Shown here piece after piece: positions 12,001-24,400 of a stretch of 64,000 nt of DNA. The stretch's first letter is position 1. The number at the start of each line of letters is the position of its first letter. A model generated the notes under the pieces. That model was not told where the DNA came from. It made no database searches and saw nothing but the letters and a program-made list of their open reading frames with translations. A program made the translations under genes and the position numbers. Source of the stretch: Phoebastria nigripes (taxonomy: Eukaryota > Chordata > Aves > Procellariiformes > Diomedeidae); NCBI GenBank assembly GCA_035582835.1, contig JAYKAV010003056.1:28103-92102 (forward strand), given 5' to 3'.

Positions 12001-13296
12001 ATTACTTTTAATTTAACTAAATTATTACTCTGTGCAAAATGGGGAAAATTATAAGCCCCTGTTATTTTTCTGTTCTAAGTCAAAGTTATCTCTTTTTAAT
12101 ATAAAAGTACATACACATTGAAACACCATAGGATACTGCTTTTAAAGCATGTTTTAGAGCAGTTTATCATATGGACTACTGTAATAGTTTAATCATGCAC
12201 AAGTTGCAAGCTGTGAAATCGTAAAAGAATCAGAATAACTGAATATGAATAAGGGTGAAAAACATAAGTTTTCTCCTATATAATTAAGCATAACTCACCT
12301 AAAGAGACTGTATTTTCAGTTTCACATCATTTATTAGGTCAGGCATTTACCCATCATAAATGTCTCAAAAGCATTCAGATCCCTGTATATGAACCATTGC
12401 CTGCTTCCTCAAATGAAAATGACATTATACAGTGCTATAAGAATGTAGGACCAGAATTTGAACCCATCTTATGCATTGCTGAGCACCTACTCACCCTAAT
12501 AGCAGCTTTGCCTTCAAGAGGAACAATCTGGTAAGTAGCTGCCAAAGGTCTCTAATATTGCATTTAATCAAATTTACTTTTCCCTTTCTGTGGATAGTTC
12601 AGTGGTACAGGGTTTTGTGCTTGCAAAACAAAATATTAATGTTTATGAGACGAACAAGGTGTTCAGAGGCAGGACTTCTCCCTACAGCAGAATCCCCACC
12701 ATTTTTGGCATTCATCTTTGAACTGGCTTAGACATAACATGGTGGCTATGAGAAGTATTACATTGGCTGAAATATTTCTGTGAGGGAATAAAGCCATCCT
12801 GTCTCATGTGCAAAATGAAATGTTCATTTTGGGGACTTAAGTCTGCATAATCCATTTCCCTGTGAATAGACCCCTCAGTTCTTACCTGTGATATATGGCT
12901 TTCTGTATGACTCCCTGAACACACCGATTTTTTAACTCAGATTTTATAATAACCAGTATTCCACAGTTTGATGACAAACGTTCAATTTGTTATGCAATTT
13001 AACTTCAATGAAACACCAGTAAATTTTCACATATCTATAAATAGAATCCTCAGGGAAACAGGAGCCTCATGAAAAGATATTACTGTATCTCATGGGCCAG
13101 CACAGCCAGTGAAAAGTCAGGTAGGTTCACTAAATATACCTTTGACATGTGTAAGAATTTCTTATAGAAGGGTGGGTTCTTTTGGAAGTTAAAGTTCTTT
13201 CTGAATGTTTTTTTTTTTTGTCACAAGATGCTCTTCGTAGAGTTCACTGATTGTGAAGTCTGCCCAGCTCTGTTCAGACTTTTGGTTTTCAGGAAA
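9077..13296. other. Gene-free unique sequence with simple repeats
   Basis: No gene recognised. It contains a 14-bp direct repeat GTTATAATATTATA at 9195-9208 and 9222-9235, a poly-A run (9490-9506), a (TC)n tract (about 10930-10945), poly-T runs (10972-10991 and 11064-11082) and a 20-bp palindrome with 9-bp arms at 11850-11869. A somewhat GC-richer patch at 10310-10520 has no recognisable content. Confidence 0.6.
10972..11082. repeat. Paired poly-T runs
   Basis: Two T homopolymers of about 20 bases (10972-10991 and 11064-11082) separated by about 70 bp of AT-rich sequence, preceded by a (TC)n tract. Confidence 0.85.
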
Positions 13297-13865
13297 TGCT
13301 GTGGGTTAACTCCGGTAGGCAGCTAAGCACAACACAGCCGCTCACTCGCTTCCCCACCACCACCCACAGTGGGACAGGGGAAGAGGAAAGGAAGAGTAAA
13401 AGCAAGAAAACTGATGGGTCAAGATAAAAATAGTTTAATAAACAAAGGACAAGTGGAAGAAGAAAGAAAGAAAACAAAACAAGTGATGCAAAGGCTCAAC
13501 ACCTCCCAGGGGCAGACTGATGTTCAGACAGTTCCTGAGCAAAAGATGGCTAACCCACCTAAGCTCCCATCCTCTCTGTTTTATTGCTGAGCATGGTGTT
13601 ACATGGCATGGAGTGTCTCTTTGGTCAGCTGGGGTCAGCTGTCCCGGCTGTGTCACTTCTCAACCTTGCACCCACCCCCAGACCACTCACAGAGGGGCAG
13701 AGAGAGAGAGAGACAGAGAAGGCCTTGACACTGTGCAAGCACTGCTCAGCAACAGCCAAAAGTGGTGATGGTGTTATCAACAGTGTTTTGGTCACAAATC
13801 TAAAACACAGCACTATAGGGGCTGCCATGAAGAAAGTTAACTCCATCCCAGCCAGACCCAGCACA
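13297..13865 (-). mobile_element. Solo LTR of an endogenous retrovirus, minus strand, older copy
   Basis: Seen: 569 bp alignable by eye end to end with the LTRs at 739 and 8490. It opens TGCTGTGGGTTAACTCC, keeps the CAGCCGCTCACTCGC block, the ATTAAA signal (TTTAAT at 13434-13439), the GCATGGTGTTACATGG promoter-proximal block and the closing TTAACTCCATCCCAGCC block, and ends in GCACA. Flanks are GGAAA (13292-13296) and GTAAA (13866-13870), a 5-bp duplication with one mismatch. The TATA box is degraded and a (GA)n tract has grown inside (about 13700-13717). These changes suggest it is older than the copy at 8490. It has no interior, so it is a solo LTR. Confidence 0.9.
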
Positions 13866-14689
13866 GTAAATAAAGTTGCTAACACTAAAACAAAAACAGG
13901 GCTTTTCTGTCAACAGCTTTCAAACAAAGGTTTAGCAATCTTTGTATAGGAAATTCTCAGTGCAAAAGTTCCCATAGTCTGCTGGTGACAAGAGGCTGTG
14001 AACTCCAGGAGTCAGCACAAAGCGTTATGAAGTTTAGACCACAGCTCAAGAAAATGTCTCTATTTGGGACTGCACAATGGGAACACATGTAAGTGCTCTT
14101 CTGACTTATCCTTGTGTATTCATGTGGTATGACCGTCCTGTTGTGTGGTATACCATCCTAATAATACCCCTGCATACAATTATTTTATATGTTATTTTAA
14201 AATATTTGATACAAACTGGGAATTTATTTCATGTACTATGTGCTGTACATGTTATCTATATATTACATTAGACACATTACAATGTTCATATTATATAATC
14301 ATGCAAAATTTGTTAGGGCTGTATAATTCCATCAGAAGGGAGGTTTCCAGCAAATTTCAGGAAACTACACACAATCAAAAGACATTATATAGAGAAAATG
14401 CTATAAAAATGTCAGCATTTTCAAAACAACCTCTNTATCTGCTACAGTTCATTCTCTCTGTTTATGTAACTCTCATGAAGACAGGTATTTTAATGACAAT
14501 ATGACAGAAATTGTAGCTAGAGCCCTTTAAACAGCTACAAAGATTAACAAAGCAAGAATTACTAGCTGTCCAGCAGCTCATTTATCGTCTGTGTTCAAGG
14601 TGGCTAGTTAAGTCCGCCTGGATATCATGTCCTACTTTCCACACTGAATTTGTCTCAGAAGATAGTCTCTGTGTGCAATCAAACCCACT

Positions 14690-14708
14690 GGGGGGAGGCG
14701 GGGGGGGG
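14690..14708 (+). repeat. G-rich tract, possible G-quadruplex
   Basis: G6-A-G2-C-G9 within 19 bases. The tract can be divided into four short G runs, so a quadruplex is possible. No gene lies nearby to give it a regulatory role. Confidence 0.5.
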
Positions 14709-16270
14709 AGAAAAAAGAAAACTGGGAGCCAGGAAGCCAGAAAAAGCTTTTGAACTGCTAAAAAAAGACGAGTGGTTATCAGTTTTCCAGACCATGTTGA
14801 GACCAACGGCTGCAGACCCAATATGCAGCAACAATCGAAAAACTGCAAAGACAAGTTAACTATGAATGTACCCCTGGACAACAGCAGTAAATGGGTTAAA
14901 GCCTACAAGCATTTGATTTCTCTGTCTTTTTTTTTTTTTTTTTTTTTAAGCTAGCTCTCTGTATGAACTGTGAATGCTGCATTACAGGGAAGTCCTGTTA
15001 CTTCTGACCCCATTTCAAGGACTATAATTATTTAATAACATCATAGATAACATAATTAGCTCCTCAGATCTGGGTTAGTTGCATGGCATATTTAACAGAC
15101 AGCCCCAGAATAACTCTCCCCTGTGAGACACCGTGCCTTAGCAAGAGGAGGAAATAATATTATCAGAATAAGAGCATGAACAACATAATGCAATATTAAT
15201 ACAACTGTTTCACTGGAAGCAAGTAACATGTTCTAGAATTATAAAGTGTTCACGTATTGTTGTTTGTTGAATAAAGATAATTCATTAGACCAGAAATATC
15301 TATCCAGTGCAATTCATTAATGATTTACTTGTTATGCCCTGGTTACATTCATTATGCACTAGTTTCCCTCTGCATTTCTTTTTCATGATTTGTTGTTATT
15401 GGGTTTATTAGTGTTTGCCGAGTCATTTACATTATTGACTTTTTCTTCTCTCATTAACAAAGGTGTAGGGCGAAATTTGGCTCCCTGAAGGCCATCATAG
15501 GTGTACCAGTGCTACGGAGGCGTTACTATAGGCAGGTATGTCACTGCTGGGGTTCTGCAAGGGCTATGGGGGTTCCCTAGCAGGTGAGGCAGGGAGTGGG
15601 AGAGACAGCAGAACAGCCAGGGCAGCTACAAGGCTCCAAGTCTATGTATCTGTTGTTGGAAAGTTAGGAAACATGCCATGAAGAGATGGTCAAGAGCATG
15701 TATTTGTGTGTTTTGTAGGTTCAGTGAAATGGACTGTTTTACAGTGCAAATAGATGCCTTAGCACAGTTCTTTACAGCGCCTGTTTCACAAGGTGCAAGA
15801 CAATTGCAGAGAAGGCAGATCATCAATGCAAGTGCTACACAGAAGATGAATAAAACTGCAACGTGCCCATATTGACATCTGAGCTAAAATTACTTCACAC
15901 AATTTTAATAGGCCACAGTGAGCTGATGCAGCAAATTAAAGCAGTCACATTTCCCATAAACCACCCTTGACAAAGTTATATTTCCCCAGGAGAACACAGG
16001 AAATGGGATAAAAAAAGCTTTCGCTTTTTCGTTATACAAAGAAATAAACATAAACGCAACAAACAGAATGCAAAAGAGGTTTGATCTCCATTATCTGTGT
16101 GAAAACACAAAGTGCTCTCTGGTGGGCTTTCAAGAAACACAAAACAAATCCAAAAAGGGAAGGAGACAGAGAGACCAGTTTGGAAATTACACTGTTATTT
16201 GAATTTACTTTTTAGATTTAAAAGTTCAAATTATGTTTGCAGGGATATATAGTGCTCATGGCTACAAGAA

Positions 16271-16296
16271 GGTAACTGTACAATGTACAGTTAACC
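16271..16296. repeat. Palindrome centred on CTGTACAATGTACAG
   Basis: CTGTACA and TGTACAG flank a single A, and GGTAA / TTAACC extend the symmetry outward with one extra base. The total is a 26-bp near-palindrome of unknown significance. Confidence 0.65.
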
Positions 16297-17988
16297 AAAG
16301 CCAAAAACCTCTTTGGACAGCTCACATGTGAGCTTGACTAGCAACATAGCTGTTATTTCATTCCTGGCTCCTTGCCAGATATATTAAATATTGCCAGAGA
16401 AAACATTAACTACACATTCCAAATAAATGAGAATATACAAAGCCAAACTACTTTCCCCTCCACCAAACTAACCAATTTGAAAAAAGGAAAGAAAAAAACA
16501 TATATCTAAAAAAAAAAATAAAAAAAAAAAAAAAAAACTTTGTATCATCACAAAAACACTCATCATATTGATTTCTATCACCCAGGTGACCATTCCGAAA
16601 ATGAAAAGGAAAAAAAAAAGAGTGGTAGAAATGTGTTGTAGAAATATGTGAAAAGATAAAAATTATAACCTCTTGTTCCAGTCAATTTTTTATTTTAAGA
16701 AAAAAGTGTCAGACCCCCAAAAATCTATTTAGAGACTAGCTGTTGCTATTGATTTTATACAGAAAGCATTCAGGTATTGTAGTAATAAGTCAAATTTTAA
16801 AAAGCCCTTGTAGATAAAATTAATTTGTGGCTAATCACCCAAATATTTAACCATGTAGAGAGCATAAAACCTCTAAAATCTAAACACAAGTGTGGCTGTG
16901 GTTTTTGTGTAGTTAAAATTACCTAAGTGCTGAAGTGCTTTGGTGTCCAGAGACATCATGTTAATGTGACAACATCTTCTATTGCTGAGAGGGTAACCTC
17001 TCCTGCTTAAATTTAAGAAAAATTCAATTTTTACATGAAACAAACCAGACTCACAAGGACTTAGATGGGATAGGGTTTTCTCTTCCACCTGTGTATGCAA
17101 AGGCCAGGCAGAGTATCATTACAAAACATAATTTCAACAGTTTCATTATGTATATAAACATATATCATCCGATTCCTACTTATGATATATATGGCATCCA
17201 TATTGCTCAGTTTTAGGTAAAGACAAAATAACTTCTGCCACAAGAGGAAATAACAATGACATTTTCTTCACAAAAATTCTAATAGAATTGTTATGCAGTA
17301 CAGGCTTTGAAGGGAGTGACAGCTGGTTTCCAAAAGAAAAGAAATGATTCTTGGATATCTTTTCTCACACAGAAGCCTATAGGTAAAAAGATAATTCACT
17401 ATTTTTTCCTAACATATTGCACTCCTCCTAAACAAAAATGATTTAAAATTACAATCAGTCTGAGAAACTTGTAACAAACTAGACAGTCTGTGAGACATTT
17501 TAGAAAATTGGACTTTTTTTACTGTTCTACTCATTTTATTGTAGAATTGCCCTCCAGACACAGTGTTACAATCATAACTATCTCAGCATATTTATTTGAA
17601 ATCTGATACCATGTTTTTCAAATCATGGCTGAAACTAAGCATAGAACAGGCCATGTATCTGTAGATGTGTAGAAACTAGAACAATTTGTTACACTTCCTG
17701 ACAGAGAGAAACACAAATAAAAAAGTAACATGCAAGCCATGATTGCAAGCTGAGTAAACCGTCAGACCTGAGGTGGCACCCATGAGCAAAGTTATGACTC
17801 CTGAAGATAAAACCATCTGCAGACTTCAGGATATTCAGGGTTTCAGAAAACAAAAAGCAGCTACATCCCGTAAGGACTGTATTATGAGCAAGATAGATGT
17901 TTTAGAACTAGAACTAGAATCCCTTTTTTTCCCCCTAAATGTTTTTAGAACACAAATAGTGCAAATAATTTAGTAAATTTTTAACTTT

Positions 17989-18006
17989 CCCCCCTCCCCC
18001 CTGCCC
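17989..18006. repeat. C-rich tract
   Basis: C6-T-C6-TG-C3. The opposite strand is G-rich and could fold as a quadruplex. No neighbouring gene. Confidence 0.5.
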
Positions 18007-18019
18007 AAACTGCTGAAGA

Positions 18020-18410
18020 GACTTTTACTAGTTCAGACCAAGGGTCCATTTAATGCATTTACAGTCCAGGCTTTTGTCTTTGACAGTGGCTTTAGGTGGA
18101 AAAAGGTGGAGTAGACAAGCGTAAGTGAGGCACCTGTTCCAACAGTTTTCCATTCAGGAGATCTCCTGAGCCTGTTAGAAGTTGTCTCTGCAGTAACCCC
18201 ACTTACTAAATAGAAGTGCTTTTTCAGTCTCTTCTTGGATGCCTCTACATTTTGTTTCAGACACAACATCCTTGGGCAAGGAGTTTCACTAACTCTTACT
18301 GTCTTCATTTGAAGGCCCTAGTTTCTATACTGAAAGAGGCAGGGAACAGTCAATTCCTATCCAGCTTTTTCCTTACATGGAAACTGTCCTATACTTCAGA
18401 TCATCCTTCT
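18020..18410 (-). mobile_element. Ancient CR1-like LINE 3' fragment, minus strand
   Basis: The plus-strand text has the wording I know from old avian and reptile CR1-type 3' ends in reverse orientation: CAAGGGTCCATTTAATGCA and a TTTGACAGTGGC block near the 3' end, then CAACATCCTTGGGCAAGGAG, TTTCACTAACTC and CCCTAGTTTCTATACTG further in. There is no intact frame and many small indels are evident. The subfamily cannot be named from sequence reading alone. The match is by memory of the consensus, so treat it as probable rather than proven. Confidence 0.5.
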
Positions 18411-18420
18411 TGCCTGTCTG

Positions 18421-18484
18421 TTACAGATGTCACTAAACTCTGTCTTTCTTTATTCAGAAAGGTGCAGTTTAGTGACATCTGTAA
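18421..18484 (+). repeat. 64-nt hairpin: perfect 19-bp inverted repeat
   Basis: Seen: TTACAGATGTCACTAAACT (18421-18439) and its exact reverse complement (18466-18484) enclose 26 nt. Those 26 nt pair further: CTTTCT (18444-18449) with AGAAAG (18456-18461) around a 6-nt loop. Between the two stems are three G-U wobble pairs and one C-C mismatch, so a plus-strand transcript would fold into about 28 pairs with a single mismatch. On the minus strand the wobbles become A-C mismatches. Size and shape resemble a microRNA precursor, but no known microRNA is recognised. A recent inverted duplication is the main alternative. Confidence 0.9.
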
Positions 18485-21400
18485 TCTTAAAAAATATTAT
18501 CCTGTTCAAGGGCAATGTTTACAATACAGTGCAGGTACCATACTGTTCAGGTAAGTGGAATTTTTTTCTTGCCAGCAGCAGAGCTAACCTCTTACGCATG
18601 ACTCAGGGCTGAGAGTAAAAAGTCTGCTGAGGAAAAAGAGGAAATAAAGATATGCAAGACTAATGAGATTTTATATAGAAGTGTAAGCTCTCTGTAAAAT
18701 GGAGGGATTTATTTTTTCTTCCGTTTAGAAAGCAAGACACTGAAGTTTGAATTAGAGTTACACAAAAAAAGTGTGCCCAGCCCAAAGGAGGTATGGAGGT
18801 ATAAATGGTCACTGTTATGACTCTCCTTTTGTAATACNTTTTAACTCACAAACGAGATTTGTTTTTGCTTTTATATTCCCAGAAATCCTGCCTTCCATTC
18901 AAACTGCAGCAAATACAGGAAACTTCATTTTATGCGAAATTTGTGAGGTAGCCACTTGTAAATATTTGTGTGGAACACTCTAAGAATAATGGTTGGGGAA
19001 CAGGAGACAGACTATTAGATACTGATAAATGACTGCTGAAAGCCAGGGTATGCACAGCCAGCGGTGAAACCACCGGGGTGTGTACTCACAGCAAAACACA
19101 GACTTCGTGCCCTCACCAACCAGGTGATTGATCAGTAAGATGAGACTCAGCTTTCCCAGACCTGTTCTTCTCACACACATATCCGGTGTAAGCTTACATT
19201 CTGGGGAGAGAGACAAGCACCTCTAAAAGCAACTTACCCCACCAAATCAAAAAAACAGAGCAAAATAGAAAGCTTGAGGTACACAAGCAGCAAAATAAGA
19301 CCAAACTACAAAAGGAGTAGATGCAGAAGTTGACGTTTTGGAAATCATAAAAATGAATGAAGCAGTATTAAATAAACCCATCCCTCTTGCTCTTTGTGCC
19401 AATGAGTGGTAATTAAGTCACTCATCAGACTTTACATTTAACTGTTGATGGCAAGTAGATGCTACAATGGGCAAAACTCACAGGGCCATCTTCATTCACA
19501 TTACTGTACGTTACTGTGCAATTTTTTTTTTTTTCTCAGCTTCATGACTTAATTTAGATAATACCATGCAATGCCACCTTGAGGTGGAAATGACCTAACC
19601 CTCAACTGCATTCACAGGAAGGCATGAGGTGGCTGCCTTCCTTGAAACAAGATCTATGAGCTAATGAAGCCTGGGACCCCACAGCTTTTTTCTCATGGTT
19701 AAATGCCCAGATGACTAAGAAGATCTTTCAATAACTGCTTCCTATCTGAAAGACGACTGGCTAATCTCCAATGGAATTTTTTTATACTAAAGCTGCTAAA
19801 ACTCAATTTCATTACATTTATTGTATAATTAATTATGCTAAACAATCTTGAGCTCTGCTTACATACCTTTGTTATTTGGAAGCTTAATGGATAAACAAGA
19901 TGTGCATTTTCTCTCATTGTAAGACTTCACTAAGAACATGGCTTTTATAAGATAACTTTATTTCTCTCAATATTATAATAAGAAAATACAAAACTGTAAT
20001 AGGTCTGTGGAAAAGAACAAAATATTGGGATATTATATGCCTGTTTGTACAGCAGCATCCCATGCCCATGTTTTACTGTATGTTATCACTGAGCTAAACA
20101 TATAGCTATCTGTTTCTTTGTATATATTCATTAAAATACATGATATAAGATATTGCACATATCACAGTTATTGGTAATTTTCAAGTTCACAAAGATAATT
20201 CTTTTATGAATCCAGATACTTCAAGTGCAATGCAAAACTCTGTTCTGCCAGTTTTTAGATCATATGCTGAGAACTATTATTTCTTGCATATTGTGTCATC
20301 TCTTACAGCCTAGCAGAATAACGCACCATGTTTTATTACTGTTCAGACTCTTGTTGGAACACTGTATTTTTCCCCTTTGCTTATAGTAGAGATTGATGCA
20401 AAAAGGAAAGTGAGGGAATCTCCAAAATAATGTAAAACAGTCAAAATAATCAGATCAGCTTTAAAAAATAAAAACCACCTCTTTGAAAAATGAATTTGAT
20501 GGATCTTTACAGCAGACATTAAAAATTCCATCTTAGAAACTATTCCAAGAAACAGAATAATTATAGTTTGCCATGAACAGTGATAATTATATACATTAAA
20601 TAACAGAATGTTATTATAATAGAAATTATATACCACACTCACTCTATTTAAATCTAATAATATAATAATGATAGAGCAATGTAATACATGAAAATTACAT
20701 CATATAGCGCCCCAAGCATTTAAACATTTAGATGTTCTTTGGAATCAACAGAAAGAGATGGGGAACTATTACTGACTTCCAGTAATTTCTGGTGTGGATG
20801 ACTGTAAAGATTCAGAAAGTTTCCAGGACAGGGAAAGGGAAAATTGTGATTTTTGGGGTTCAATGTGCTCCATGGAAAAACAAACACAAGGCTAAATTTC
20901 TAATAATACCTGCTTTACACTTACATTACATTACCCCGTGGAACATCAACCACATCAACACAGTTCTTTATGTTACTGACTTCTAGAAATGACTGTCTAT
21001 TTGAACACAGTTATTGGAGATTTGCCAGGACACAGACCTTAAAGTTGTAGGATTACCTATGTTACAACCTGTCTACTAATCTTGTAGCTGCTTCTGTCTT
21101 GCCTTCACAGAAGGATGAATTCATACTGCAACCATTTTGGATCAGTCAGATGAACTGAGTATTGCAGAGAAGCATTAACACTTGCAATGTTAGTAGAAGC
21201 CTACACAGTTTTATAACCCTTGTGGAACACAGAGAAAGTTATTACTTTTCAAAATAACAGCTAAAATAATTGAAAACACCTTTTTTATTTATAAGGACAA
21301 GAATACTGGCCTTAATACCTCAGCTGATGTCAACCACTTAAGCAAGGATTCTCAGGATCAGCTCAAAAATATAAGCAATTTTGCATATATAACATTAACT

Positions 21401-24400
21401 GTTTAGCAATTTTGGCCTCAACAGAAGCAGTCAAGACAATTGCAGTTTCTAGACTATCTTCCTGGTTTTAAAAAATAAGCAATCCAAAGCATAACATGGT
21501 TTACTTTTTAATCTTTCAAGGGGCTGTATCCTAAAAGACATTTAACAATGGACCTGTCTTACAAATATAAAAACTTTAAAAATTCATAAAGCAGAGAGAA
21601 TCAGAAAATGGGTCAGTGTCAGTGATATATTAATTTTTCAACACAAGAATGCAATTCTCCAGCATACTCTTTTCAGGACCCTTTGAAGTAAACAGCAATA
21701 AAATTGGAAAGCATTTGAGTTCAGAATTTGCGCATTACATTTTTTAATGTTGCTGCTTTTCAGTACAAAGAAAATTAATGAGTCCTTTAAAACTACACCA
21801 TTTTATGTTTTGCTTTGAACATGTGGTTACACTGAGTGGCAAGGTTTGTGAAAACTGGGATAAATAAGAAAGAGTAAGTGGCTACATCTCAGCAGTTCAA
21901 AGGAATACCATGGGGAGTCTGCATCAAACCACAAAGTCCCTATCCTTCATTACCATCATCTTTAAGCAGATATTTGGGGTGTGTAATTGCAAAGGGGGGG
22001 GGGATTAGCTTTTAAATTTTTTTTAATTATTTTGCTCTTTTTGAAACCCTAACTGCATGAAGATTATGCAAATATAGAAAACCATGTTTAACATTAACCG
22101 TGAACCAATTATAGGCAGCATGACCTTCAAAAAGTCATCCAAACTTCAACAACTCAAACTATCTTGAGATTCATGAACTAAAGACCACTACCTTTAGCAC
22201 TGTCATTCTTCTAAATCATTTTTGGAAGAAGGTTACTTCTGCCAAATTCCTTATAACTGCACAAATGGCAGACCTGTTTTCAAACACAATTTAAATAACA
22301 CAGTATTAATTGTCTACTCATGTTGCTTTTACAGTGCAGACCACAAAATATCCATTTGAACCCATGTGAAGTTGGATAAGTCAACTAATTTCTTATCCGT
22401 TACACTGTTTTCCTGACCTGTTCTCAGAATAGTTGATATAAAATTAGTTCAGTATCCCTAATTTATTGGAATTTGGCAAATTAAAGAATCAAAACCAGAC
22501 TAAATGTTAAAAAAAGCCTTTTTAAGAAAGCCTGTTATACGAGTTCATGAAGCACAAAAATAACTAGGTACAGTAACACATTTAAAACTAAATAAAATAA
22601 AAATAGTATCTCACCTCAAGCTCCATAACTTTAGCTGAAAAAAATGGTAATAAATGCATTTTATTATGAAACTCATAGACATTAACGGATTAATATGTAG
22701 ACCTATAGTTATCANTATTTATTAGCAATAATTATATATATTTACCATTAAATTATGGTGAGATATAGAATTTATTTTAGATATACTTTTGTTTCCTTAC
22801 AAGTAAAGAAATGTAACTTCATTATATTCTGCATTTCCCTTGTCTCAGGAAGACTTGATTTCTCTTTTATGTAACTACTTTGTCAGAAATAACTACTCTA
22901 AAATCCATGTAGATATACTTCTCAAAAGTAGTATGAGATCAAACCAGGACAAATGGTTTTCCCCCTCATTCTTTTTTATCCTATTTGCATATGCACATGG
23001 GGTAAACAAAGCTTTGGAATGGGCACATGGCAATGATCTGCTTTTTCATTAGTAGTCACAGTAGGTAAAAGGATTATGGGTAGATTTTACATCTCAGCCA
23101 GAATACTGTCAAGACAATTTTCCATACATGCTTGCAAACATACAAAGCAGAAATAAGCCTATGCTTCACTAAAGAGTATGTTAAAAGCAATTATTAATCT
23201 CTCCTACAAGCTCAGTTTGAATAGTTTAATGAATACTTAAATATTATTTTTCAACTTCCAAGACTTTCCTTTAAAAAATATACAAAATATTTCATCATGT
23301 CTTTGTATCTAGATCTTTCCCTTAAGTCTGTGAGTATAATTGAATCACAAAATCAATCTGCATTTTTGCTTCCCACCTGAGGCAGCGAGTCCTGATGAAG
23401 TTTAGTACCAGGTTTTGCACTGACTGCAGTTTTGATGAGCAAATTGCCAACTTGGAACTGGAGAATGGACTAAGAGGTTTCACAGCCATCAGCCATCATT
23501 TCTATTGATTTGAGCTCACTGTGAACATATATCTGACTCAAAAGCTCATCTATGGATGAAGAACACCATACATCAGTGCCAATCTCCTAGCCGTCCTCTT
23601 ACTCTGTTTTTCACTGATGTCATTTCTCAGGGCATATCTCTTCGGACTAAAACTTGGAATGAAGCTGTATCATTTACAAAAGCACTTCATCATGACCTAT
23701 AGTGGTTGCATCCTTTAGATATATTTAACAGCAAATAAATTACATATTACTGAAATATTTTTGCACTGTATGCAAATCTTTCTATAGAAGAAGTCTCGAA
23801 TCTCATTTTCTGTTTAATTGTATTGTTAACAGCTTCACTGGAATCAATGAAATACTTTCTTTTAACACTGTTGCAAATGAAATTATCATCCGGCTCTAAT
23901 TTTTTTCATACTGAAAGATGGAATATATCATAGTATATGAATAATACATAAGATATAAATAATACATCTAATATAGAGAGACAGTGTATAAATACAAATA
24001 TATAAAACTATATCTAATAAACTGCAGTGAATTTGATCCAGCAGGAGAAAACAAAACAATATCAGTTTTTGTTTTCTTTTTTTTTCTTCCCTGTCTACAA
24101 AGAAAAACTTCTTACCCTCAAATTTAAATACCTTTGAAGCTGGCTAATCCAGTTACTTCCCAAGGGGTTGTACATGTTGAATTCTATAAAATAATTAAAT
24201 ATAAGATGATCTATATGATGTTAATGAAATTGGAAGTAAATGGCTTTGTATAGAAAAAGCAAACATAATTCATTCATAAAGCTCACCTACTTTAAGCAAG
24301 GGCCAAATAGCTCTCTGCTTCCTGAATGGAAACCTACAGCATACTCAAAGTTGAAGTGCAGCTCTGCATCAGCAGACAGGGAAAGTCTGAGCGTGTATGG

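Larger units (their letters stand above)
13866..18019. other. Gene-free unique sequence with simple repeats
   Basis: No gene recognised. It contains a G-rich tract (14690-14708), a poly-T run (14927-14947), an A-rich run (16508-16537), a palindrome (16271-16296) and a C-rich tract (17989-18006). The patch at 15480-15660 is GC-richer than its surroundings but holds no supported frame. Confidence 0.6.

Noticed and set aside
13584..13949. Plus-strand frame of 121 codons
   Set aside because: It lies in the solo LTR at 13297-13865 and runs past its end. No retroviral or host domain.
14077..14504. Hydrophobic frames that could look like small membrane proteins
   Set aside because: AT-rich DNA gives Ile/Phe/Tyr/Leu-rich frames by chance. 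Two phases overlap and neither has a recognisable family.
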